Origin: Thermodesulfovibrio sp.
GTDB taxonomy: Bacteria > Nitrospirota > Thermodesulfovibrionia > Thermodesulfovibrionales > Thermodesulfovibrionaceae
Reading direction: 5' to 3'
Length of the DNA: 64,000 bases
NCBI GenBank assembly: GCA_020725335.1
Contig: DYFF01000021.1
Coordinates: 1 to 64,000 of the forward strand
The position numbers and the translations under genes are program-made. The notes beneath the pieces are model-generated. The model did not search any database, was not told where the DNA came from, and saw only the letters and a list, made by a program, of their open reading frames with translations. This document shows, piece after piece, positions 41,136-53,134 of the stretch (position 1 is its first letter; each line of letters begins with the position of its first letter).

Positions 41136-43115
41136 TTAAACCTTTACTCCTTTTATTAAATCTGTTAGTTTGCTTATCACATGACTCAAATTTTCAACTT
41201 CCTGAACCACCATCTCAGTAGCGGTTTTAATTTCCTGAGACATTACAGAAGATCTCTCGGCATTTCTTGCAACTTCATCAGAAGCAGAGGACTGTTCTTC
41301 TGTTGCAGTAGCAATTTGGGTGATCTGGTCCTTAACTTTTTGGGATGAATCCGCAATCCTGTTTAGAGAGTTCTTTACTTCATTTAATGCTTTAAGTGCT
41401 TCTGCAACTTCACGAGAGGTAGCCTCCATACTCTTAATACTTCCTTTGGATTCATTCTGAACTGCTGTTATTTTTTCCGCTATTTCATCAGTTGCTTTGA
41501 TTGTTCTTTCAGCAAGCTTTCTTACTTCATCAGCAACAACTGCAAACCCACGACCTTGCTCACCTGCTCTTGCAGCCTCAATAGCAGCATTTAAAGCAAG
41601 AAGATTAGTTTGGTCTGCAATATCTTTAATAACTGTGACAATATCACCAATTTCTTCAACCCTCTTATTGAGAGCATCTATTGTTTTCTTAAGTTCCACT
41701 GTTGAGCGGTTTGCAGACTGCACAGTCTTCATAGCATTTTCACTGAGAGCATATCCTTCTTGAGAAATATTTTGTGATTCTGTTGCAAGGTCAGATGCAG
41801 TTGCAGCATTTTTTGCAATGTCTGTTATTGTTTGGCTCATCTCCTCCGCTGCTGTTGCCATCTGATGAGCCTGAGATGTCTGAGTATCTGCCTTTTTCTT
41901 TACATCTTCCATATTTTGCTCTAAAGAACCTATTACTCCCTGAATCATACCAATTGATTTTTTAATCTCTTTAACTAACATTTGTGTAAACTCTTCAACT
42001 TTTATAACTGATTTTGCAATAAGACCTATTTCATCTTTTCTATTTCTGTAACCTTTCCCAAAACCTACACGGCTAAAATCTCCCTTTGCTACTTCTTCAA
42101 GTTTGCTTGCCATGTCAGGTATAGGTTTCAATGCTTTCTGAGTAACAAAAAGAATAAGTAACGAAACCGCGACTGCACCGAAAATATTTACTAACCACAT
42201 TAAATTTCTTATACCTGCCACTTCACTTGCAATTTCCTCAACATAACTTCCTGATGCAATTATCCAATTCCATGAAGGATAATGCGTGTAGGCAACAACT
42301 TTATCCCTTGCAAAGTTTTCATTTGGATTTTTCCAAGGATAATAAATTAAACCTTCTTTTTTCTCAATTATTTCTTTTATAAACTCTTTTCCTTTAGCAT
42401 CTTTAGAATCAATAATATTCTTTCCTTCTAAGGCAGGATGAACAATGAGGGTTCCTTTGTTTTTTTCAGATGCATCAAGAATATAAACATACCCTGTTTT
42501 ACCAACTTTAATTGAACGAACGAAATCCTTGAGCGTTTTAAGTTGTTTAGTTATATCGAATCCTATGAAATAAACTCCTACTACATTGCCAGAGGCATCC
42601 TTTACAGGAACATATTTTGTCATATAATCCTTACCAAAAAGAGTTGCCTTCCCTGTATAGGTCTCTCCCTTTAAAAGAAGTGGATAGGCGGGATGAGCTC
42701 TATCAAGAGTTGTTCCTACTGCTCTTGTACCATCTTCTTTTTTCAAAGATGTAGCAATTCTCAAAAAATCATCACCCTTTTTCTCAAAAATAGTTGCCAC
42801 AGAACCACCTGTCATTGAAGTAAACTTATCACACACATCATTATTTGGTTTAATTCCTGGTGCCATGCTTTGAAATATTTTCATAAATTTTTCAGCAGAA
42901 TCCTTAGAGGCTTCATCAAAGACTAAAAACTGTTCTTTAATTAGAACAACTTCCCTTTTTAATGCTCCAACATTATAAGCCTCAATTTTTGACTTTGTTT
43001 GTAAATAAATTACCAATGCTACAACTGAATAAACAATAAGGATTGACACAACGGATAGAACAAAAATCTTTTTACTCAAATTAAGCTCATTGAAATATTT
43101 TATTAATCGACGCAA
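41136..43115 (-). CDS. Methyl-accepting chemotaxis protein with Cache sensor domain
   Basis: 659 aa; two TM, Cache-like [13 protein letters not shown], signalling hairpin [38 protein letters not shown]. Confidence 0.93.
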   Translation of the reverse strand: MRRLIKYFNELNLSKKIFVLSVVSILIVYSVVALVIYLQTKSKIEAYNVGALKREVVLIKEQFLVFDEASKDSAEKFMKIFQSMAPGIKPNNDVCDKFTSMTGGSVATIFEKKGDDFLRIATSLKKEDGTRAVGTTLDRAHPAYPLLLKGETYTGKATLFGKDYMTKYVPVKDASGNVVGVYFIGFDITKQLKTLKDFVRSIKVGKTGYVYILDASEKNKGTLIVHPALEGKNIIDSKDAKGKEFIKEIIEKKEGLIYYPWKNPNENFARDKVVAYTHYPSWNWIIASGSYVEEIASEVAGIRNLMWLVNIFGAVAVSLLILFVTQKALKPIPDMASKLEEVAKGDFSRVGFGKGYRNRKDEIGLIAKSVIKVEEFTQMLVKEIKKSIGMIQGVIGSLEQNMEDVKKKADTQTSQAHQMATAAEEMSQTITDIAKNAATASDLATESQNISQEGYALSENAMKTVQSANRSTVELKKTIDALNKRVEEIGDIVTVIKDIADQTNLLALNAAIEAARAGEQGRGFAVVADEVRKLAERTIKATDEIAEKITAVQNESKGSIKSMEATSREVAEALKALNEVKNSLNRIADSSQKVKDQITQIATATEEQSSASDEVARNAERSSVMSQEIKTATEMVVQEVENLSHVISKLTDLIKGVKV

Positions 43116-43168
43116 ATTTTCACCTCCCTTAAAATTTTAACCCTAATTATTATATCATAAATAATTAT

Positions 43169-43624
43169 ATGAAAAAGCCATTAAAAAAGAGAGTAATAAA
43201 AAATTTTTCTTGTGAAATAGGTAAAGGAAAAGAATTATCTAAAAGCAAAATAATTAGATTTAAAAATAATCAATGGCAAGGGATAAAACCTAATATATAC
43301 AAAGAAAAATTGAGCAATTGGGCATTAATAGATAGATTCACACTTGTATCAAGCCAAACAATTAAATTTGAGGTTAGATATTTTGAAATAACTCACGGAG
43401 GCTGTTCTTCTCTTGAATACCATAATCATGCCCATGTAGTTATTTGTCTTAAAGGTAAAGGCAAAATAAGATTAGGTGATAAATATAGAATCTTAAAATA
43501 TCTTGATATAGCTTACATTGCTCCAAATGAGATACATCAGCTCTCAAATCCTTACACAGAACCTTTCGGTTTCCTCTGTATTGTTGATGCTGAAAGGGAC
43601 AAGCCTATTGAAATAAAAGATTAA
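43169..43624 (+). CDS. Cupin domain protein
   Basis: [21 protein letters not shown]...[16 protein letters not shown]. Confidence 0.85.
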   Translation: MKKPLKKRVIKNFSCEIGKGKELSKSKIIRFKNNQWQGIKPNIYKEKLSNWALIDRFTLVSSQTIKFEVRYFEITHGGCSSLEYHNHAHVVICLKGKGKIRLGDKYRILKYLDIAYIAPNEIHQLSNPYTEPFGFLCIVDAERDKPIEIKD

Positions 43625-46263
43625 GCTGTTTTACCGCAGCATTTTTTATATTTTTTACCACTTCCACAGGGACAAGGATCATTTCTTCCGATTTTGTTAG
43701 GTTTCTTTATAGGCTCTGATGGTGAATCCCCGTCACTTCTGCTTATATGAGGTCTTTTAGCAACTTTCACCTGACTTTCTTCTCTAACCTGAATTTTAAA
43801 TAATCTTGTAAGTATCTCAGATATAACGTTTCTTGACATCTCCTCAAAGAGCTCAAAAGCCTCCTTTTTATATTCAACAAGAGGATCCTTTTGTGCATAA
43901 CCTCTTAGACCAATGCCTTCCTTTATATGGTCAATTCCTAAAAGATGGTCTTTCCATTTTGTATCTATTACATGTAGGAATACCATCTTCTCAACATCTC
44001 TCATTAAATTCGTTCCAATTTTTTGTTCTTTTAGTTCATAAGTTTCTTTAAGTTGCTCAAGAAGATAATTCTTTATCTCTTCTTTTGATTTATTTTCTAA
44101 ATCAGGGGCAATATCGAATCTTGCATTTACATGTTCTTTTAACTTTTTTATTCCTTCCTCCTCTTGAGAAATATAGAAATCAACCATTTCATCAATTTCT
44201 ATCTCAAGAAGTTCAAAAACTTTATCTTTTAATGAATCACTTTCAAGCACTTCTTTTCTAAATGAATAAATTTCCTTTCTCTGACTATTCATTACATCGT
44301 CATACTTAAGTAAATGCTTTCTTATATCAAAATTATGGGCTTCCACTCTTTTCTGAGCATTTTCTATTGCTTTTGAAACCATCTTGTTTTCAATTGGAGT
44401 ATCATCCTCAATTTTCAAAAATTGCATAAGGCTTTGTAATCTTTCGCCACCAAAAAGCCTTAATAGTTCATCTTCCAAAGACAGATAAAATCTTGATGAA
44501 CCTGGGTCTCCCTGCCTTCCTGCCCTACCCCTTAACTGATTGTCAATTCTTCGCGATTCATGCCTTTCTGTTCCAATTATGTGAAGGCCACCCAGAGAAA
44601 CAACCTTTTCATGTTCTTGCCTGCAGATTTCTTTTGCCTTTTCTAAAGTCTTTTCATATTCTTCTTCCGAGTATTCTTTTCCTGCAAGCATCTCTCTTGC
44701 AAGAAATTCTGGATTACCACCAAGAAGTATATCTGTTCCTCTTCCAGCCATGTTTGTAGCAATCGTTATAGCCCCAATTCTTCCTGCTTGAGCAACAATT
44801 TCAGCTTCTTTGTCATGATATTTGGCATTTAATACACTGTGAGGAATTCCCTTTTTCTTAAGCATCTTGCTTATAAGTTCTGACTTTTCAATAGAGGTAG
44901 TACCCACGAGAACAGGTCTTCCAATATTGTAACAATCCTCTATTTCTCTAACAACTGCCTCATATTTTGCTTTTTCTGTCTTGTATACCGCATCTGGATA
45001 GTCCTCTCTTATCATGGGTTTATGTGTTGGAATTACTACAACCTCGAGATTGTATATCTCGGCAAACTCAGATGCCTCTGTATCAGCAGTTCCTGTCATT
45101 CCAGATAGCTTTTTATACATCCTAAAATAGTTCTGAAAAGTAATTGTAGCAAGAGTCTGGTTCTCAGCCTCTATCTTAAGTCCCTCTTTTGCCTCAATTG
45201 CCTGATGAAGACCGTCAGACCAGCGCCTTCCTGGCAAAAGCCTTCCAGTAAACTCATCAACTATAACAATTTTCCCATCCTTGACAACATAATCAACATC
45301 TTTTTTAAAGAAATAGTGAGCTCTAATTGCCTGATTAATATGATGAACGGCCTGAATATTTGAAGGATCGTATAGATTATTTATTCCAAGAAGTCTTTCA
45401 GCCTTCTGAGATCCTTGTTCTGTAAGAACAACGCTTTTAAGCTTTTCATCAAGTTTGAAATCTTCTTCTGGTTTTAAGTATTTAACTATTTTATTTACTG
45501 CATAATAAATTTCTGTGGACTCCTCAGAAGGACCAGATATTATAAGAGGAGTTCTTGCTTCATCAATAAGAATGCTATCAACCTCATCTACTATAGCATA
45601 ATTAAGCTCCCTCTGACAGAGTTCATCGAGGCTATAACGCATATTATCCCTAAGATAATCAAAGCCAAACTCGTTATTTGTGCCATAGGTTATATCTGCA
45701 AGATAGGCTTCCTTCTTGGAACATGGACGAAGCCTGTCAAATCTTTTATCTGAAACTCTATATTGAGGGTCATACAAAAAAGAGGCATCATGTTGAATTA
45801 CACCCACTGTTAGCCCAAGAAAATTGTAAATTGCACCCATCCACTGAACGTCTCTTCGAGCAAGATAGTCATTTACGGTAACAACATGAACTCCTTTACC
45901 CTCAAGAGCATTTAAATACGCTGATAGAGTTGCTACAAGGGTTTTACCTTCACCTGTCTTCATCTCTGCAATTTTGCCTTCATGAAGCACTATTCCGCCA
46001 ACAAGCTGGACATCAAAATGTCTCATCCCAAGAGTTCTTTTCGCAACTTCTCTTACAACTGCAAAGGCTTCTTTCAATAGGTCATCAAGATTTTCTCCCT
46101 TTGAAAGCCTTTCCTTGAATTCCTCTGTTTTAGCCTTTAGTTGATCATTAGAAAGTTTAGAAATGTCAGACTCTAAAGAATTGATTTCATCAACTATTTT
46201 GAAATATTTTTTAAGTTCTCTTTCATTTTTTGTGCCGAAAATCTTTTCAAGAATTTTTACCAT
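43621..46263 (-). CDS. secA: Preprotein translocase ATPase SecA
   Basis: 880 aa; [31 protein letters not shown]-terminal [13 protein letters not shown]. Confidence 0.97.
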   Translation of the reverse strand: MVKILEKIFGTKNERELKKYFKIVDEINSLESDISKLSNDQLKAKTEEFKERLSKGENLDDLLKEAFAVVREVAKRTLGMRHFDVQLVGGIVLHEGKIAEMKTGEGKTLVATLSAYLNALEGKGVHVVTVNDYLARRDVQWMGAIYNFLGLTVGVIQHDASFLYDPQYRVSDKRFDRLRPCSKKEAYLADITYGTNNEFGFDYLRDNMRYSLDELCQRELNYAIVDEVDSILIDEARTPLIISGPSEESTEIYYAVNKIVKYLKPEEDFKLDEKLKSVVLTEQGSQKAERLLGINNLYDPSNIQAVHHINQAIRAHYFFKKDVDYVVKDGKIVIVDEFTGRLLPGRRWSDGLHQAIEAKEGLKIEAENQTLATITFQNYFRMYKKLSGMTGTADTEASEFAEIYNLEVVVIPTHKPMIREDYPDAVYKTEKAKYEAVVREIEDCYNIGRPVLVGTTSIEKSELISKMLKKKGIPHSVLNAKYHDKEAEIVAQAGRIGAITIATNMAGRGTDILLGGNPEFLAREMLAGKEYSEEEYEKTLEKAKEICRQEHEKVVSLGGLHIIGTERHESRRIDNQLRGRAGRQGDPGSSRFYLSLEDELLRLFGGERLQSLMQFLKIEDDTPIENKMVSKAIENAQKRVEAHNFDIRKHLLKYDDVMNSQRKEIYSFRKEVLESDSLKDKVFELLEIEIDEMVDFYISQEEEGIKKLKEHVNARFDIAPDLENKSKEEIKNYLLEQLKETYELKEQKIGTNLMRDVEKMVFLHVIDTKWKDHLLGIDHIKEGIGLRGYAQKDPLVEYKKEAFELFEEMSRNVISEILTRLFKIQVREESQVKVAKRPHISRSDGDSPSEPIKKPNKIGRNDPCPCGSGKKYKKCCGKTA

Positions 46264-46441
46264 ATTTGTATGTTAAACCACCAAGTATGGTTTATTCAAG
46301 AAAAACATTATCCAGTTATGCTACTTTAAAACATAAAAATATATTTTTTAGCTAAATTTTACAATCCGCATTTGTAATTAGAATAACGTTGAGTAATAAT
46401 TTACAATATCTATCAAAACTGTGGTAATATAGATAAAAATA

Positions 46442-47986
46442 ATGATAAATCTTTTTGTCGCGTATATTATTACATTTATTGCGAGTTTTTGTACTCTTGT
46501 AATAGAGATTGTAGCAGGACGTATCTTAGCACCTTTTGTAGGAGTTTCACTTTATACGTGGACATCTATTATTGGCGTAATTTTAGCTGGCATAAGCATA
46601 GGAGCCTACCTCGGAGGTAAAGTAGCAGATAGATTTCCTTCTAAGAAAACTCTTGCATTGCTAATGGTTTTTTCAGGGTTGTCAGCTTTAACCATTCCGC
46701 CTTTAACAAACATTATTGCAACATACTCCTTCTCAGCACCTTTAATGTGGCGAATACTTATTATAACTACAATAATATTTTTCATCCCCAGTTGTCTTCT
46801 TGGTATGATTTCTCCTGTTGTAATAAAATTATCACTTAACGGATTAGAGAAAGCAGGAGGTATCGTAGGGAAAATATATGCCTTTTCAACCTTAGGTGCA
46901 ATTATAGGAACATTCATAACCGGTTTTTTTCTTATCTCATTCATGGGAACAAGGAATATTATCCTACTTATGAGTGTAATTCTGATTTTATCGGGAATAC
47001 TCATTAATCCTATATTTAAAACTAAAAAAATTATTGTAGGATTCTTATTGCTTTTTTTTATACCCCTAATTAGCATCTATGAAAAAGCATTTAAACCACC
47101 TGTTAAGGAAGATAATTACTATTACAAAGAAAGCAGTTACTACACAATAAAACTATATGTAACCCAAAGTTTCGATAAAAAAACTGAACTTGATGCCTTG
47201 GTTCTTGATAATCTTGTACAATCATACGTGAATCTTAATAATCCCTTGTATCTCGAATATGAATATTTAAAAATATATGCAGATATTCTGAAATGGCGAT
47301 TTGACAAAAATAATACATTTCAAACTCTATCAATCGGAGGTGGAGGGTACACCTTTCCCAGATATATGGAAATATATTATCCCCACTCAGAAATAGAAGT
47401 TGTTGAGATAGATCCTGAGGTAACAAAGGTGGCTTATGAATATCTTGGACTTTCTCCGAATACACGTATTAAAACATACAACACAGATGGTCGTTGGTAT
47501 GTAATGAATTGCCCCAAAAAATATGATGTTATTTTCATTGATGCTTTTAATGATCTTTCGGTCCCTTATCACTTAACAACTAAGGAATTCGCAAAAGAGC
47601 TTAAAGATATAATGAAACCCACAGGTATTCTTCTTACAAATATAGTCGATAATTTCCAAAAAGGAGCATTTCTTCCTTCCTATGTAAAAACTTTACGAGA
47701 GGTTTTTGGATATAAAGTTTTTATTATATCCATTTCTCCAAATTTTGAAAACATGGGCATTAATACTTTCATAGTTCTTGCTGGTGATGTTGACATAGAG
47801 AACTTTAAAAATTTTTTAAAAAACAATAAAAATGACAATATCACTACCACGGTTGTGCCTAATACTTTATTAAATGAATATATCAATAAAAAATACGCTG
47901 TGGTTCTGACAGATGATTATGCACCCGTTGATAACTTAATTGCTCCTGTATTCGAAGAAAGATTTGGTTATAGAGGGATGCATTAA
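46442..47986 (+). CDS. Membrane-fused spermidine synthase-like protein
   Basis: N-terminal multi-TM region (AGRILAPFVGVSLYTWTSIIGVILAGISIGAYLGGKVAD) fused to spermidine synthase-like domain (TLSIGGGGYTFPRY, EVVEIDPEVTKVA, FIDAFNDLSVPYHLTTKEF). Confidence 0.88.
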   Translation: MINLFVAYIITFIASFCTLVIEIVAGRILAPFVGVSLYTWTSIIGVILAGISIGAYLGGKVADRFPSKKTLALLMVFSGLSALTIPPLTNIIATYSFSAPLMWRILIITTIIFFIPSCLLGMISPVVIKLSLNGLEKAGGIVGKIYAFSTLGAIIGTFITGFFLISFMGTRNIILLMSVILILSGILINPIFKTKKIIVGFLLLFFIPLISIYEKAFKPPVKEDNYYYKESSYYTIKLYVTQSFDKKTELDALVLDNLVQSYVNLNNPLYLEYEYLKIYADILKWRFDKNNTFQTLSIGGGGYTFPRYMEIYYPHSEIEVVEIDPEVTKVAYEYLGLSPNTRIKTYNTDGRWYVMNCPKKYDVIFIDAFNDLSVPYHLTTKEFAKELKDIMKPTGILLTNIVDNFQKGAFLPSYVKTLREVFGYKVFIISISPNFENMGINTFIVLAGDVDIENFKNFLKNNKNDNITTTVVPNTLLNEYINKKYAVVLTDDYAPVDNLIAPVFEERFGYRGMH

Positions 47987-48035
47987 TAATAGAGCAAAGA
48001 TTGCCTTTCTTTTAACGATGTGATATTATAAATTT

Positions 48036-49079
48036 GTGCTAACTCCTGAATTTCTCGAAACTGTAAATTATAATTGTGACGTATCAGATGCTCAATATTG
48101 GGGATATTTTTCCATCTGCACACTTCTATTAAGACTCCGAGAATTTTTCAAAGTCGAGAAAAATCTCGCTCCATGGGACAGAATAAATAATGAAGAGATA
48201 ATTCCTTGGATTGATAAGAAAGAAAGCATTTGGAAAGAACTTGAGAATAAGTGTTTAATTACCGTTAAGATTAATGGGAAGTCTTATTCACCTTTTAATG
48301 TTAATGAGATAAACAATATTATTGTCAATGATGGCTTTGTCTACGGAGCAGGATATGCTTTATTTATGAAACCGAGTTTTTTTGTAGGTAGGATAAAAAA
48401 TCATGAAAAGATAGAAGGATATGATGTTTACTTTATTGAAAAGGAACTTGCAAGAGATCTTTTTTCCTCTCCTGGAATGAGTATAGGGAAAACAATATTT
48501 ATAAGAATAACGGATATTAAGTTTAGAATATGGGATGCAGTGCAAAACTGGTTCAATAAAAAAACAAAAATTTATGAGTTTATCCTTTCGAGATATCAAC
48601 ATCCTTCAACATGGAGTTATCCATATGAGAATTTTTACAATATAGTGGATAAATATTGCAAAATTGTCCTTTATCATGAACTATCTGAACAAGAAGAAGC
48701 TATATCGGAATGGGGAGAAATTATAAAAAATTGCAACAATTCGAAAACAGAGCATATTCTAAGGGGAATTCAAGATTTAATAGCTGATTTTTCAGAAAAA
48801 GGTCCATTAAATAGAGCAATTATTGAAAAAGACAAGGAACTTCTCTGTTTATATCTTGTAGGGCAAAAACCTTATCAAAAGAAAATGCTTACAAATACTA
48901 TAGCACAAATTGAAAAAGCATTAGAGAATGAAAATTGGGAAAAAATAAATAATTTGAGAATTGCTCAATTTAAAAAATGGAAAAATAATTACATTAACAT
49001 CATAGAAATTTTTAAATCTAAAGGATTAAAGGAAGTAAAAAACCTAACGAATCAAATCTTTGAGGGAGGATTAAATTGA
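48036..49079 (+). CDS. Conserved-looking hypothetical protein translationally coupled to hypD
   Basis: 347 aa, no domain I can name; stop overlaps the hypD start by 4 nt. Confidence 0.65.
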   Translation: MLTPEFLETVNYNCDVSDAQYWGYFSICTLLLRLREFFKVEKNLAPWDRINNEEIIPWIDKKESIWKELENKCLITVKINGKSYSPFNVNEINNIIVNDGFVYGAGYALFMKPSFFVGRIKNHEKIEGYDVYFIEKELARDLFSSPGMSIGKTIFIRITDIKFRIWDAVQNWFNKKTKIYEFILSRYQHPSTWSYPYENFYNIVDKYCKIVLYHELSEQEEAISEWGEIIKNCNNSKTEHILRGIQDLIADFSEKGPLNRAIIEKDKELLCLYLVGQKPYQKKMLTNTIAQIEKALENENWEKINNLRIAQFKKWKNNYINIIEIFKSKGLKEVKNLTNQIFEGGLN

Positions 49080-50140
49080 TAGAACTAATTACAATTATTG
49101 ATAAACTCTCAAAAAAACTTAATAAAACCATTAATATAATGGAAGTCTGCGGTACACATACTGTATCCATATTTAGACATGGTATAAGAACCCTAATTCC
49201 CCAAAATATAAAACTACTAAGCGGTCCTGGCTGTCCAGTATGTGTTACACCAATAGAGGATATTGATAAAATGTTATATATCGCAAAACAAACTGACGTT
49301 ATTCTTACAACCTTTGGAGATATGATGCGAGTCCCTGGAAGCAATGGTTCTCTTTATAGTGCAAAAGCGGAAGGTGCTAATATAAAAATGGTATATTCTC
49401 CCTTAGATGCCCTTAAAATAGCAGAAGAAAATCAAGATAAAAAAGTGGTTTTCTTTGCTGTGGGTTTTGAAACTACCTCTCCTCTGATAGCTGCAACAAT
49501 TTATGAGGCGGAAAGGAAAGGAGTGCCTAATTTTTATATTTATTCAGTGCACAAATTAGTTCCTCCTGCCATAGAAATTTTAGTTAATACAGAGGAATTA
49601 AAACTTGATGGATTCATCCTGCCAGGGCACGTAAGCACTATAATAGGGAGTAAAATTTATGAATTTATCTCTTCTAAATATAAAAAAGCCTGCGTCATAA
49701 CCGGTTTTGATGCTGATGATATTTTAAACGCAATTGCTATGCTTCTAAATCAGATTTTACAAAAAACTCCAAGGGTTGAAATCCAGTACAGAGATGCTGT
49801 TAAACCTGAAGGTAATCCAAAGGCTGTTGAATTCCTATATCGTTTTTTTGAACCATGCGATAGCAACTGGCGAGGAATAGGTGTAATTCCCAAGAGTGGA
49901 CTTAAATTAAAAAGGGAATTTTCCCATAGAGACGTGGAAGTTGTATTTAATATACCCGAAATCAAATCAGTAGAACCAAGAGGTTGTCAATGTGGACTTG
50001 TTTTGAGGGGAGTTAAAATCCCACCTGAATGTCCTCTTTTTGCCAAAGTATGCACTCCTGAAAATCCTGTTGGCGCTTGCATGGTAAGCTCTGAAGGAAG
50101 CTGTTCTGCATACTACAAGTACGGAAGAGAAAATAATTAG
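49076..50140 (+). CDS. hypD: Hydrogenase formation protein HypD
   Basis: MEVCGTHTVSIFRHGIRTLIP, LLSGPGCPVCVTP, C-terminal Cys cluster. Confidence 0.96.
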   Translation: MIELITIIDKLSKKLNKTINIMEVCGTHTVSIFRHGIRTLIPQNIKLLSGPGCPVCVTPIEDIDKMLYIAKQTDVILTTFGDMMRVPGSNGSLYSAKAEGANIKMVYSPLDALKIAEENQDKKVVFFAVGFETTSPLIAATIYEAERKGVPNFYIYSVHKLVPPAIEILVNTEELKLDGFILPGHVSTIIGSKIYEFISSKYKKACVITGFDADDILNAIAMLLNQILQKTPRVEIQYRDAVKPEGNPKAVEFLYRFFEPCDSNWRGIGVIPKSGLKLKREFSHRDVEVVFNIPEIKSVEPRGCQCGLVLRGVKIPPECPLFAKVCTPENPVGACMVSSEGSCSAYYKYGRENN

Positions 50141-51513
50141 ATTAAATAAATTGGTAAAATTCCTAAGATTAAAACTCCTAAAGCACAAAACATTATAGCG
50201 ATCTCAAGTTCTCTATGATTAAAAGAATTAGGCGATTTTATAGGCTCTTTCATATACATATACATAACAACTCTCAAATAATAATAGGCTGATACAACTG
50301 TAAATAAAACTGCTATAATAACCAACCATGTAAAACCAGCTTTTATTGCCTGAAGGAATATATTAAATTTAACAATAAATCCTGCTGTAGGTGGCACTCC
50401 TGTGAGGGAAAACATAAAAATTAGCATAGAAAGGGCAAAAACAGGATGAAACTTATGCAAGCCTTTGTAATTTTCAATATCCTCTTCATTAAGAGCAATT
50501 ACTACTGTAAAAGCTCCAATGTTCATCAATGTATATACAAGCATATAAGTAACAACTGAGTTGAAACCTTCCTGCGTTCCAGCAATTAAGCCCAGGACAA
50601 TATAACCTGCATGAGCAATACTTGAGTAGGCAAGCATTCTTTTGATATTTTTCTGAGGAAGAGCAAGAAGATTTCCTATGATAATAGTAATTACTGCTAA
50701 AACTATTAAAAAACTACTCCACTGAATATGATAATTTTGAAAAATTTCAATCAAAATCCTACCAAAAGCTCCAAACACTGCTACTTTTGGAACAGTCGAA
50801 ATAAAAGCTGTGACAGGTGTAGGCGCTCCTTCATATACATCTGGTGACCACATGTGAAAAGGAATAAGAGCTATTTTAAAACAAAAACCTACAATGAAAA
50901 GACTTAAACCTGCCAGTGAAAGTTCTGAATTTTTAGAAACAGCCTCAACTATAAATATAAAATCTGTAGATTTCGTAGCTCCATATAATAAAGAAATACC
51001 AAAAAGCATTATGACCGTAGAAAGTCCACCAAGCATGAAGTATTTTATGGCTGCTTCATTAGCTCTCTTATCATATTTTCTCAAGGCTACAAGGGCATAT
51101 AGACTTAAAGACATAAGTTCAAGGGAGACAAAAAAGCTTATAAGTTCTCGAGCAGATATAAGAAGCATCATTCCAAGAGATGCAAACAAGATTAAGGCGA
51201 TTGATTCCTTAAGCAATATAAGTCTACTTTTTATATAAGAGCCGAGCAATAAAAGGGAAATAACTGTTCCTAATAATACAGTGATTTTAAGGTAGATAGC
51301 TAAAAAGTCATTTAGAAAGAATTCCCCAAAAGCCTTACCTTCAAAAACAGGAATTAAAGGTATTAGACATATAAGAAATATTACAGAGGTCCATACTAAT
51401 AGAGATTTATTTATTTTTAATAAAGAAAGTAAGAATATGATAGAAGCAAAGGCTGTAATAGTTATTTCAGGAATCAACGCATTAAAATCTAAAGGAATTT
51501 GGGGAATATTCAT
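50137..51513 (-). CDS. nuoN: NADH-quinone oxidoreductase subunit N
   Basis: KIALIPFHMWSPDVYEGAPTPVTAFISTVPKVAVFGAFGR; operon position. Confidence 0.95.
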   Translation of the reverse strand: MNIPQIPLDFNALIPEITITAFASIIFLLSLLKINKSLLVWTSVIFLICLIPLIPVFEGKAFGEFFLNDFLAIYLKITVLLGTVISLLLLGSYIKSRLILLKESIALILFASLGMMLLISARELISFFVSLELMSLSLYALVALRKYDKRANEAAIKYFMLGGLSTVIMLFGISLLYGATKSTDFIFIVEAVSKNSELSLAGLSLFIVGFCFKIALIPFHMWSPDVYEGAPTPVTAFISTVPKVAVFGAFGRILIEIFQNYHIQWSSFLIVLAVITIIIGNLLALPQKNIKRMLAYSSIAHAGYIVLGLIAGTQEGFNSVVTYMLVYTLMNIGAFTVVIALNEEDIENYKGLHKFHPVFALSMLIFMFSLTGVPPTAGFIVKFNIFLQAIKAGFTWLVIIAVLFTVVSAYYYLRVVMYMYMKEPIKSPNSFNHRELEIAIMFCALGVLILGILPIYLI

Positions 51514-53126
51514 CTCATTGCTCCTATAACAGAATTGAAGTGATTAAGAAGTTCTTTTACTGATAAATCCATAAAACTTAAAATCGGCAAAGGATAAAAA
51601 CCAATCCATAATACAGCAAAAACAAGTGGTAATAGAGTTACTATTTCTCTTGAGTTTAAATCGCCATAGCCAGTTATATGCTCTGTTATATAGTTACCTG
51701 TATTTTCAAAAAATACTTTCTGATAGAGCCATAACATGTAAGCTGCGCCTATCACTAAGGCAGTAGCTCCGAGTATACTCATAAGTTTCCAAGATTTAAA
51801 AGCTCCAAGTAAAATTAAAAATTCCCCTACAAAGCCATTTGTCCCCGGAAGTCCTATGGAAGCAAGGGTAAAAAGCATAAAAAGGGCTGCATAAATAGGC
51901 ATTACTGTGGCAAGCCCTCCATATTTGGCTATTTCTCTGGTATGAGTTCTCTGATAAACCATTCCTACGCACAAAAATAAAGCACCTGTTACAATCCCAT
52001 GATTTATCATCTGTAAAATCCCACCTTGAATGCCCTGATGATTCAAGGCAAAAATACCCAAAGTAACAAAGCCCATATGACTCACTGAACTATAGGCAAT
52101 AAGCCGTTTCAAATCAGTTTGAACTAAACATATCAAGGCACCATAAATTATTGCAATAACTGAAAGAATCAACATTAAAGGTTTCATAGCAACTGTTGCC
52201 TCAGGAAACATGGGTAAATTAAATCTAAGCAAACCGTAAGCTCCCATTTTTATTAATATTCCTGCAAGAATAACACTACCAGCAGTTGGCGCTTCAGTAT
52301 GGGCATCAGGTAACCATGTATGAACAGGCCACATAGGAACTTTTACTGCAAAAGCAGCTAAAAAAGCCCAGAAAAGCCAAAGTTGCATCTTGTAAGGATA
52401 GGAAAACTCAGCAAGTTTTAATATGTCAGAAGTTCCTGTGTAAATATAAAGGACTATTATTCCAATTAGCATTAAAAGACTGCCTATAAATGTATATAGG
52501 AAAAATTTTATAGCTGCATATATGCGATTTGGGCCACCCCATACTCCAACAATTAGATACATGGGAATAAGCATTGCCTCCCAGAAAATATAAAAGAGGA
52601 AAATATCCAAACTCATGAAAACTCCAATCATTGCTGAATGAGTAAGAAGAAGTGAAATATAAAATTCCTTTATCTTTTTATTTATCTCCTTCCATGATAC
52701 AAGTACGCAAAGAATAGTAAGTAGACTACTTAGTAGAATAAAGAGAACACTTATACCATCAACTCCGAGGGCATATTTTATTCCCCAGCGAGGTATCCAT
52801 AAATACTCTTCTGTGAACTGCATCTTCGTAATAGTTTTATCAAAAGAAAAATAAAGAGGAATACTGAGTATAAACTCTACAATTGAAATGATTAATGTAG
52901 CAATTTTTATTAATTCCTCATTCTGCCTTTTTATAAAAAGAATTAATATAGAGCCAACAATGGGGAAAAAGATTAGCGTAGAAAGTATAGGGTACTTGAT
53001 ATTATTAGCCCATCCTCCAAAAGCTATTATTAAAACACTAAACAAAATAGAAGCTAAAACTGATATGAGTAAGTTTTTCCTTAATTCACCTCTGTAATCA
53101 TTTAGCCTTTCATGTTCTGAATGCAT
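51510..53126 (-). CDS. nuoM: NADH-quinone oxidoreductase subunit M
   Basis: KVPMWPVHTWLPDAHTEAPTAGSVILAGILIKMGAYGLLRF. Confidence 0.95.
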   Translation of the reverse strand: MHSEHERLNDYRGELRKNLLISVLASILFSVLIIAFGGWANNIKYPILSTLIFFPIVGSILILFIKRQNEELIKIATLIISIVEFILSIPLYFSFDKTITKMQFTEEYLWIPRWGIKYALGVDGISVLFILLSSLLTILCVLVSWKEINKKIKEFYISLLLTHSAMIGVFMSLDIFLFYIFWEAMLIPMYLIVGVWGGPNRIYAAIKFFLYTFIGSLLMLIGIIVLYIYTGTSDILKLAEFSYPYKMQLWLFWAFLAAFAVKVPMWPVHTWLPDAHTEAPTAGSVILAGILIKMGAYGLLRFNLPMFPEATVAMKPLMLILSVIAIIYGALICLVQTDLKRLIAYSSVSHMGFVTLGIFALNHQGIQGGILQMINHGIVTGALFLCVGMVYQRTHTREIAKYGGLATVMPIYAALFMLFTLASIGLPGTNGFVGEFLILLGAFKSWKLMSILGATALVIGAAYMLWLYQKVFFENTGNYITEHITGYGDLNSREIVTLLPLVFAVLWIGFYPLPILSFMDLSVKELLNHFNSVIGAMR

Positions 53127-53134
53127 CTTCTACC

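Noticed and set aside
43621-46263. secA as possible accessory SecA2
   Set aside because: Full-length with C-terminal zinc-binding tail; an ordinary housekeeping SecA.
46606-47076. Minus-strand 156-aa ORF
   Set aside because: Antisense to the TM part of the spermidine synthase-like gene, which has clear family motifs.
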